Shown here: one piece after another, positions 15,053 through 20,191 of the stretch | Layout: every line of letters starts with the position of its first letter | Numbering within the stretch: position 1 is the first letter of the stretch | Virus record (IMG/VR): IMGVR_UViG_3300028897_000010 | Span: 1 to 20,191 of that record | Direction: 5' to 3' (one strand) | DNA length: 20,191 nt | From: a virus | Notes under the pieces: generated by a model | Databases searched by the model: none | Told to the model about the DNA's origin: nothing | What the model saw: the letters and a program-made list of their open reading frames with translations, nothing else | Translations under genes and position numbers: made by a program

Positions 15053-16648
15053 ATGGCTTACGAGATTGAGACAAAAGACGGGATTGTTATAAGAAATATT
15101 CCAGATAACATTAAACCCGACGATCCTAGCGTAAAAGCAAAAGTCACCAATGCTAGGCAGGCCCGCATGGCAGAGCAAGGCGCCACTGCTGAACAACTTT
15201 CTATTGCCGGAATCAATCCAACGGAAGGAATGAGCACAAGTCAGCGTTTTCTTGCTGGCGCAGGTAAAGCATTTTCAGACATTGGCCGCGGCGTTGGGCA
15301 ACTTGTCGGCGCCATTCCTCAATCGTCAATTGATGAATCTGCAAGATTGGATAAGCCGCTAATAAATACCGGCGCCGGAATGGCCGGAAATGTTGTCGGC
15401 AACGTGGCCGCACTGGCGCCTACCATGATGATTCCAGGAGCCAACACAATAGCTGGCGCCACCATTGGGGGGGGTTTGCTTGGAGCGGCGCAACCAGTCG
15501 AAACCGGGCAGTCAAGAGCGCAAAACATCGGCGCTGGTGCTTTGGGCGGCGCTTTAGGCCAAGGTGCCGCCAATGTAATTGGACGAGTAATACGTCCTGT
15601 GCAGTCTCAGCTTACGCCAGAGGTATCCGCATTAGCGTCTAAAGCTGAAAATGTTTATAACATTCCTTTGACGGCAGCAGATAAAACAGGTTCAAAACCT
15701 TTAAAAATTATTGAATCTGTTTTAGATCAATTGCCGTTAACTGCTGATCGTCAGGCATTGGTAAAAGAATTGCAACGATCTGCATTTAATAAAGCCGCAT
15801 TAGAAACAATTGGAGAATCTAGCACTAAAGCAACGCCTGAAATTTTAAATGCTGCGCGCACAAGAATTGGTGAATCTTTTAATGAATTATCAAAAAGAAA
15901 TACTGTAACTCTTGCTGATGATTTTCTTGATTCATTGGTTAACATTGAAAGCGGCATAAATCCTTTTACAAAACCAGCAGTGCGTGATGCGGTAGACAAA
16001 GGACTTGAACTTGCAACGCAAAAAACAATTAGCGGTAAAGATTACCAAAAAATTAGATCAACACTTGGCAAACAATCAAATGATGCGTTTGCTTCTGGCA
16101 ATAGCGAATTAGGACAAGCTTTAAAATCGCTTAAACTTGGTTTGGATGAAGCCGCAACCGGATCTGTTTCAGCAACAGACAAAGATGCATGGACATTGGC
16201 GCGTCAACAATGGCAATCTTTAAAAGTTATTGAAAAAGCAGCAGCGCCAACGTCTGCAGATGCGGTTGCTGGAAATGTATCTCCGGCAAAACTTGCGCAG
16301 GCTTTAATGTCTGTTGACAAAAAAGGATTTACATACGGAACCAGCAATCAAACTTTAGGAGATTTAGCAAGAATTGGGCAAGCTTTTGTAAAAGAGCAAA
16401 TTCCAAATTCAGGAACAGCGCAACGCAGTTTTTATCAAAAATTGATGAATAATCCAATCACTGCAGTATTAGAAGGCGGTATTGGTGGGGTTTCTGTTCC
16501 GATGCAAAGAATTATGCAAAGTAAAATAGGACAAACATATTTAGGTCAGGGTCCTGTATCAGAAAAAACACTTGCTCTTGCAAGAAAACTTAAAGAAGGC
16601 GCTGGCATTGTTGGAAGCGCTGCTTTACCGAATTACGTGGAACAATAA
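15053..16648 (+). CDS. Third internal/ejection protein candidate with Gly-zipper segment
   Basis: The 531-residue protein opens with a small beta unit (YEIETKDGIVIRNIPDNIKP) seen in other phage proteins. It continues into a Gly/Ala-rich hydrophobic stretch at about 107-179 (NTGAGMAGNVVGNVAALAP, GATIGGGLLGAA, IGAGALGGALGQGAANVIG) that looks like a glycine-zipper membrane-active segment. The remainder is a long helical domain (190-530). Such a segment would suit a protein inserted into the host envelope during DNA ejection, as proposed for podovirus ejection proteins. The ATG follows the previous TAA directly, with no clear Shine-Dalgarno site. The second half is much more AT-rich than the head genes. 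The last domain includes LMNNPITAVLEGGIGGVSVP, a second hydrophobic Gly-rich patch. Confidence 0.7.
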   Translation: MAYEIETKDGIVIRNIPDNIKPDDPSVKAKVTNARQARMAEQGATAEQLSIAGINPTEGMSTSQRFLAGAGKAFSDIGRGVGQLVGAIPQSSIDESARLDKPLINTGAGMAGNVVGNVAALAPTMMIPGANTIAGATIGGGLLGAAQPVETGQSRAQNIGAGALGGALGQGAANVIGRVIRPVQSQLTPEVSALASKAENVYNIPLTAADKTGSKPLKIIESVLDQLPLTADRQALVKELQRSAFNKAALETIGESSTKATPEILNAARTRIGESFNELSKRNTVTLADDFLDSLVNIESGINPFTKPAVRDAVDKGLELATQKTISGKDYQKIRSTLGKQSNDAFASGNSELGQALKSLKLGLDEAATGSVSATDKDAWTLARQQWQSLKVIEKAAAPTSADAVAGNVSPAKLAQALMSVDKKGFTYGTSNQTLGDLARIGQAFVKEQIPNSGTAQRSFYQKLMNNPITAVLEGGIGGVSVPMQRIMQSKIGQTYLGQGPVSEKTLALARKLKEGAGIVGSAALPNYVEQ

Positions 16649-16671
16649 GATACTTAATTTTCTTGTATCTT
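16647..16671 (+). other. Hairpin upstream of the fibre gene
   Basis: AAGATAC (16647-16653) and GTATCTT (16665-16671) form a perfect 7-bp inverted repeat with an 11-nt loop, straddling the stop codon of the previous gene. There is no following U tract, so it is not a standard intrinsic terminator. It could mark RNA processing or simply be chance in AT-rich DNA. Confidence 0.4.
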
Positions 16672-16695
16672 GTCACGAAATAAAGGACATAAAAA

Positions 16696-18195
16696 ATGAG
16701 CTACAACGGAAGCGGCACTTTTAATATCAACACTGCAGGTCAGCCGGTTGTTACCGGCACTGTTATTTCGTCTACTGCTTTTAACGCGCTGACGGCTGAT
16801 CTGGCGACCGGTCTATCGACTGCAATTACCAAAAACGGGCAAACGACTGTTGCAGCAAACATTCCGTTTAATAATTTCAAGCTCACCGGCGTTGGCGTGG
16901 CGACGGCAACGGGGGATGCGCTGTCCTACGGCCAGGCGGCTACCGTTACCTCGCTGGTCGCGTCCACCAGCATTACGGATTCTGCCCTCACCTCTGGCCG
17001 CGTGACATACGCAGGTGCAAGCGGTCTGCTGCAAGACTCTGCCAATTTGACGTTCAATGGCACGACGCTGACTGCCGCAGGATTGTCGGGCCCTCTCAAC
17101 GGCACCGTAGGCGCGACCACACCATCGACGGGTGCGTTTACGACGCTGAGTGCATCTAGCACAACAACCCTCTCAGGCGGCACCGCTAACGGCGTAGCCT
17201 ATCTTGACGGTAGCAAAGTCCTGACCACTGGTTCTGCGCTGACGTTTGATGGGACAAACTTGGGTGTTGGGGGTGCTTCATCAGGTGTGCGTCTTGATGT
17301 GTACGGCAGCATCACTGCACGGTCGGGCACTATAACGGCTGACGCTTACACCAATTACGGCACAAACCTTACGCTTAATTCCGGCGGCAGCTTGCCGATG
17401 GTTTTCCAGTTAAATGCGTCCGAACAAATGCGCCTGACCAGCACAGGGCTGGGGATTGGGACGAGTTTGCCTAAAGAGAAACTTGATTCTCGTGGCGCTG
17501 CGGTATTTAGCGGTGACAACACTACCGGCACCAACGCTTACGGCACAGCGGCAGGCTTGCTTCTCTCTACGTCATCCGACAATACCAAGGCGCGAATCAC
17601 CGCAGTCAGCAACGGTGCAAATAGCATCAGCCTCGTGCTACGGCCTTTGAGTTCTGGGAGCGCGGTTGATGCAGTAACCATCGACTCCTCCGGCAACTTG
17701 CTGGTGGGGGTTACAAGCGCAAACGCAAACGGCGGTGTGCTGCAATTAAAGAGTGGGATTACGTTTCCGGCAACACAGGTTACATCGTCAGACGCGAATA
17801 CGCTGGATGATTATGAGGAGGGAACGTGGACGCCGACAATAAAATTCGGCGGCGCATCAACTGGAATTACCTACACAACGCAAACCGGAACATATACGAA
17901 AATAGGTAATTTGGTTCGCATAACTGCCAACATTGTTTTAAGCAATAAAGGTTCGTCAACTACTTACGCGGAAATTTACGGAATTCCGTTTAACGGGCCA
18001 AGTGTGCTTGGTAACGGCGCTGGCATTGTTCCTTATTACGGCGGCATGTCTGGTTTAACCGGCCCAATGACTGTTGATATATATCAGACGCAAATTAGTT
18101 TAAGGGTTTTTAGTGCTACCCAGTCAACATCAGTTCAAGATACAAACTTCACAAATACCTCATCAATATATTTTACCTGCACATACTACGTTTAA
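16696..18195 (+). CDS. Tail fibre / receptor-binding protein
   Basis: The 499-residue protein is of classic tail-fibre composition (T, S, G, A, N). Residues 1-85 (FNINTAGQPVVTGTVIS, then TAITKNGQTTVAANIPFNNF) form the typical virion-attachment domain. The middle carries repeated beta units (GPLNGTVGATTPSTGAFTTL, LTFDGTNLGVGGASSGVRL). The C-terminal region starts with TLDDYEEGTWTPTIKFGG and GTYTKIGNLVRITANIVL, a domain found at the ends of many phage fibres and likely the receptor-binding tip. No S74-type intramolecular chaperone domain is visible. AAAGGA at 16682-16687 supports the start. The last third is more AT-rich than the rest. Confidence 0.85.
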   Translation: MSYNGSGTFNINTAGQPVVTGTVISSTAFNALTADLATGLSTAITKNGQTTVAANIPFNNFKLTGVGVATATGDALSYGQAATVTSLVASTSITDSALTSGRVTYAGASGLLQDSANLTFNGTTLTAAGLSGPLNGTVGATTPSTGAFTTLSASSTTTLSGGTANGVAYLDGSKVLTTGSALTFDGTNLGVGGASSGVRLDVYGSITARSGTITADAYTNYGTNLTLNSGGSLPMVFQLNASEQMRLTSTGLGIGTSLPKEKLDSRGAAVFSGDNTTGTNAYGTAAGLLLSTSSDNTKARITAVSNGANSISLVLRPLSSGSAVDAVTIDSSGNLLVGVTSANANGGVLQLKSGITFPATQVTSSDANTLDDYEEGTWTPTIKFGGASTGITYTTQTGTYTKIGNLVRITANIVLSNKGSSTTYAEIYGIPFNGPSVLGNGAGIVPYYGGMSGLTGPMTVDIYQTQISLRVFSATQSTSVQDTNFTNTSSIYFTCTYYV

Positions 18196-18201
18196 CCCTT
18201 A

Positions 18202-18222
18202 ACTACACCGGATTAGTGTAGT
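18202..18222 (+). other. Hairpin downstream of the fibre gene
   Basis: ACTACAC (18202-18208) pairs with GTGTAGT (18216-18222) around a 7-nt loop, in the gap between the fibre stop and the next Shine-Dalgarno site (AAAGGAG, 18228-18234). There is no U run on either side, so transcription termination is doubtful. An mRNA-end or processing structure separating fibre and lysis messages is possible. Confidence 0.5.
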
Positions 18223-18242
18223 CAGACAAAGGAGAAACAAAA

Positions 18243-18506
18243 ATGGCAATCACCAAAGAAACCGTAGTCGATCAAATTACAGTAACGGAAAACGGCATCG
18301 TGCTTTTCCGCGAAGTCACCCGCATCATGGAAGATGGCATTGAACTGACCAAGACCTATCACCGCAGCAGCCTGACGCCCGACCAAGACTTGACGGGTGT
18401 GCCGGAAAAGGTTGTGGCGATTTGCAATACGGCATGGACGCCGGAAGTGATCGAAGCATACAAAGCCTCGCTGCCGAAAGTAGAAGATGCAACTGCTCAA
18501 ATCTAA
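18243..18506 (+). CDS. Small phage protein of unknown function after the fibre gene
   Basis: The 87-residue soluble protein begins MAITKETVVDQITVTENGIV. It has an apparent beta first half (VLFREVTRIMEDGIELTKTYH) and a helical end (TPEVIEAYKASLPKVEDA). No signal or membrane segment is present. AAAGGAG at 18228-18234, eight bases before the ATG, gives a strong start. Similar short proteins are frequent next to fibre genes in environmental phages as I recall, often with no assigned role. A fibre-assembly helper is possible but not shown. Its last 20 bases overlap the next gene. Confidence 0.78.
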   Translation: MAITKETVVDQITVTENGIVLFREVTRIMEDGIELTKTYHRSSLTPDQDLTGVPEKVVAICNTAWTPEVIEAYKASLPKVEDATAQI

Positions 18507-18669
18507 AACCGTCTGGTATGCGATCATCATCGCGGTATTGTCTGTGGTGCAGTGCTACTTGAATTTGCTGCCGATGACGCCAGTGGCACAGATGTTTGTC
18601 GGGATTGCGATCTCGGTGGGCATTGTTATTTTGCGTCTACTCACAACTCAACCCATAGGGGATAAGTAA
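18487..18669 (+). CDS. Small two-TM membrane protein, holin candidate
   Basis: The 60-residue protein begins MQLLKSKTVWYAIIIAVLSV. It has two predicted membrane helices, at about 8-29 and 33-54, separated by a short PMTP turn, with a charged C-terminal tail (TTQPIGDK). Size and topology match class II-type small holins, which form lethal lesions in the inner membrane, and similar TVW...LRxxTTQP proteins occur near phage lysis genes. It overlaps the preceding gene by 20 nt and its TAA overlaps the next ATG. It could be another type of small membrane protein; no experiment-based family is recognised with certainty. Confidence 0.7.
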   Translation: MQLLKSKTVWYAIIIAVLSVVQCYLNLLPMTPVAQMFVGIAISVGIVILRLLTTQPIGDK

Positions 18670-18824
18670 TGATTAAGCTGGAATTAGAGCAGAATGAAGT
18701 GCAATTCATTCTTGAAGTTTTGGGTTCTTTGCCCTCGAAATCAGGTTGCTTTCCTTTGATCGTGAAGATTCAAAGCCAAGCGCAGCCGCAAGTCGAGCCG
18801 CCCAAAGAAGAAGCGGCAGCGTAG
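18669..18824 (+). CDS. 51-residue small phage protein
   Basis: It starts in a TAATG overlap with the holin candidate and runs to TAG at 18822-18824. The product begins MIKLELEQNEVQFILEVLGS and ends in a QAQPQVEPPKEEAAA tail. The LELEQNEVQFILEVLGSLP section (a strand then a helix) strongly resembles a very common short phage protein of unknown function, usually with a phrase like ILxALGxxP followed by LIxKIQxQAxPQ. That resemblance supports it as a real gene despite its size. The cytoplasmic role is unknown. Confidence 0.75.
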   Translation: MIKLELEQNEVQFILEVLGSLPSKSGCFPLIVKIQSQAQPQVEPPKEEAAA

Positions 18825-18833
18825 GGGTTGATA

Positions 18834-18998
18834 ATGGTCACCGTCAACGAACTGGAAGGGCGTGTAAATACACATGAGGCCGTTTGTGAGGAACGCTGGA
18901 CTGAAACCATCCTGCGTATCAAGCGGATTGAAGCCATCCTGATCGGAACGGCGGGGGCCATTATCATGTTATTGCTGCATCTTGTGACAAAGACCTGA
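18834..18998 (+). CDS. 54-residue single-TM protein, XhlA/holin-accessory-like
   Basis: It runs from ATG at 18834 to TGA at 18996-18998, with GGGG-type ribosome sequence at 18824-18827. The N-terminal half is amphipathic and charged (VNELEGRVNTHEAVCEERW), followed by a linker helix ETILRIKRIEAILIGTAG and one membrane helix to about residue 50, ending VTKT. This arrangement (an N-terminal coiled-coil-like helix and one C-terminal TM) resembles XhlA-type haemolysin/holin accessory proteins. Its stop overlaps the next ATG (TGATG), fitting a translationally coupled lysis cassette. Assignment is by topology and location. Confidence 0.7.
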   Translation: MVTVNELEGRVNTHEAVCEERWTETILRIKRIEAILIGTAGAIIMLLLHLVTKT

Positions 18999-19639
18999 TG
19001 ATGGCTACCAAACGTGCGCCGAAGAAATCGGTCGTTAAAACCGAAACCAGCATGGTTGACAAGGCGATCGAACTCATTAAATGGGTGGATACGCCTTTTA
19101 AACTGTTTGAAGTCATTTTGCTGGCTTCGGTGTTTTTTCTCGGGTATTTTGCGTGGGATAGCCGACAAGTAATACTTCATGCAATTACCAGTAGCAGTCA
19201 CGTTCCTAAGATACGTGAAGTCGAACATCTGATGCCGATTGCCGAGCGTTTGCAAAAGGATTTGGAAGCAACGACGGTGGTTGTTTTCAAGGCTAATCTG
19301 ACGGTGAACAGCCGCACCACAATGTTGTCTTTGAATGAAAAGGGCCGCGACAAAGAATTGGACGGCATGAACAGCAGCCTGTTCAGCCAAGACCCCGCGA
19401 GGAACTCGTCGATCATTGCCATGCTTAACGGGGAAGTGCAGTGCGCCAATCTGGTAATCACCGGTAAGTCCTCGGAGTGGGAATCAAAGCAGGGTGTGAA
19501 GTTTGTATGCCGTGGCTCAATCCCGCCTGAAATGGGCGCTTTTGACGGTTACACGACGGTTGGATTTAAGTCGGAACCATCGGATTTAAATGCAGTTAAG
19601 ACGAGGATAAATTTAGCCAACACAGAGATGGCAAAGTGA
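18998..19639 (+). CDS. Single-pass membrane protein of unknown function in the lysis region
   Basis: The 213-residue protein has a basic N-terminus (KRAPKKSVVK), an amphipathic helix near 18-30 (MVDKAIELIKWVD) and one membrane helix at about 36-53 (LFEVILLASVFFLGYFA). A probably periplasmic domain of about 160 residues follows, with beta/alpha character and two Cys (in GEVQCANLV and VKFVCRGSIPPEMG) that could form a disulphide. Two ATGs sit in tandem at 18998 and 19001; either may be used. The N-in topology follows the positive-inside rule. A spanin-like or receptor-blocking (superinfection) role is possible, but nothing in the sequence proves it. Confidence 0.7.
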   Translation: MMATKRAPKKSVVKTETSMVDKAIELIKWVDTPFKLFEVILLASVFFLGYFAWDSRQVILHAITSSSHVPKIREVEHLMPIAERLQKDLEATTVVVFKANLTVNSRTTMLSLNEKGRDKELDGMNSSLFSQDPARNSSIIAMLNGEVQCANLVITGKSSEWESKQGVKFVCRGSIPPEMGAFDGYTTVGFKSEPSDLNAVKTRINLANTEMAK

Positions 19640-19908
19640 GATGGTGGTGGATTTCCATTATTTTGCTGTGTGTAATGTTTGCAAGAAGCGCGGAGAATCG
19701 GTGTTCTGTTTATGAGTTTCAGTCCATCGTTTTAATGGCGCATGATCCAACTGAGAGGCATAAATTAGCGGTGCAGTGGCTAAAAGAAAACGGCAACAGG
19801 TGCTCCCCTCAACAGTTGATGTATATACAGAATCGCAGGGCTGAGTGGTTAGGAACAGCGGATTCGCTTCAAATTCAAAACATGATTAACGCTTTGTTGG
19901 AGAGATAA
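19636..19908 (+). CDS. Small exported protein (GTG start)
   Basis: The 90-residue frame opens with GTG overlapping the previous TGA (GTGA), and there is no in-frame ATG near the start. The N-terminus MRWWWISIILLCVMFARSAE is a short signal peptide or N-terminal membrane anchor, with possible cleavage after RSA. The mature part has two Cys (ENRCSVYEF and NRCSPQQL) and ends with a QNRRAEWLGTADSLQIQNM helix. No lipobox is seen at the cysteine, so it is not a typical Rz1 lipoprotein. It is probably periplasmic. The function is unknown; location in a lysis block suggests envelope disruption or regulation. The stop overlaps the next ATG (TAATG). Confidence 0.68.
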   Translation: MRWWWISIILLCVMFARSAENRCSVYEFQSIVLMAHDPTERHKLAVQWLKENGNRCSPQQLMYIQNRRAEWLGTADSLQIQNMINALLER

Positions 19909-20191
19909 TGTTTCCTCTCGGTGCCATCCTCGATATTGGCAGCAAACTGGTCGATAAATTTTTCCCCGATCCGGCGCAAGCTGAGCAGGCCAAACTCAAA
20001 CTGCTGGAAATGCAACAGAATGGCGAACTGGCGCAGCTTGCGGCGGCAACAGATCTGGCGAAATTGCAGATCCAGACCAATATGGAAGAAGCAAAAAGCA
20101 CCAACTGGTTTGTGGCCGGTTGGCGCCCATTTGTCGGCTGGATCTGTGGTGCGGGGCTGGCGTATGTGGCAATCTTTGAACCGATAGCGCG
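19908..20191 (+). CDS. Holin of the 3-TM family (3' partial)
   Basis: The frame starts at ATG 19908 (TAATG overlap) and runs open to the right edge, giving 94 codons so far. The N-terminus is MFPLGAILDIGSKLVDKFFP, then an E/K/Q-rich amphipathic helix (AEQAKLKLLEMQQNGELAQL), then NWFVAGWRPFVGWICGAGLA entering a membrane helix and Pro-containing loop (FEPIA). The GWRPFVGW motif after a charged helix is the signature of the 3-TM holin family known from phages and gene-transfer agents. At least one further membrane helix lies off the edge. This frame is preferred over the overlapping one from 19921, which encodes a W/R/S-rich product without family resemblance. Confidence 0.82.
   Translation, partial: MFPLGAILDIGSKLVDKFFPDPAQAEQAKLKLLEMQQNGELAQLAAATDLAKLQIQTNMEEAKSTNWFVAGWRPFVGWICGAGLAYVAIFEPIA

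Noticed and set aside
16665-16695. Sigma-70-like promoter before the fibre gene
   Set aside because: TTGTCA at 16670-16675 has no acceptable TATAAT-like partner at 16-18 bp, so no promoter is called.
19921-20187. 88-codon plus-strand frame near the right edge
   Set aside because: The frame from 19908 encodes a clear 3-TM holin N-terminus with GWRPFVGW. The other frame is a W/R/S-rich shadow.

Overview
The window is an internal part of a tailed double-stranded DNA phage (or prophage) genome. All recognised genes lie on the + strand and are packed head to tail, often with stop/start overlaps. Three things point to a short-tailed, podovirus-like particle in the broad P22/T7 architectural sense. 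There is a portal, scaffold and capsid block, followed by a head-to-tail adaptor and a beta-rich tail hub/stabilisation protein. Three large consecutive genes look like internal or ejection proteins rather than a tape measure, sheath and baseplate. A fibre gene and then a lysis region follow. Strong Shine-Dalgarno sites (AGGAG-type) precede many genes, which fits a bacterial host, probably a proteobacterium. The sequence does not fix the host genus. No tRNA, CRISPR array, integrase or insertion sequence was seen.

Layout. 1-504: 3'-terminal part of a polyvalent-type protein with an ADP-ribosyltransferase-like C-terminal domain, open at the left edge. The terminase genes are presumably further left. 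505-6762: head module with portal, three small or structural proteins, scaffold, major capsid protein and a candidate decoration protein. It ends in a clean intrinsic terminator (6768-6795). 6810-10588: two tandem paralogous small proteins, a connector-region protein, the adaptor and the tail hub. 10573-11007: a GNAT-like acetyltransferase gene overlapping both neighbours. 11000-16648: three large internal/ejection-protein candidates. 16696-18195: tail fibre. 18243-20191: seven small genes, at least four of them with membrane or export segments, ending in a 3-TM-type holin cut by the right edge. Two of these small genes (18669-18824, 18834-18998) are only 51 and 54 codons long.

How it works together. 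Portal and scaffold nucleate assembly of the capsid protein. The adaptor and hub close the portal and form the short tail. The three internal proteins are probably packaged and ejected ahead of or with the DNA. The fibre binds the host. The last genes breach the inner membrane, and the endolysin is probably beyond the right edge.

The most striking structure is repeat periodicity matched to helix geometry. The portal C-terminus carries seven 11-residue repeats (2296-2526). The first ejection-protein candidate carries fifteen back-to-back 18-residue Q/A/N repeats with an aromatic at position 7 (12326-13135). Most of the rest is a conventional structural module, and no clearly new defence or counter-defence system is visible.
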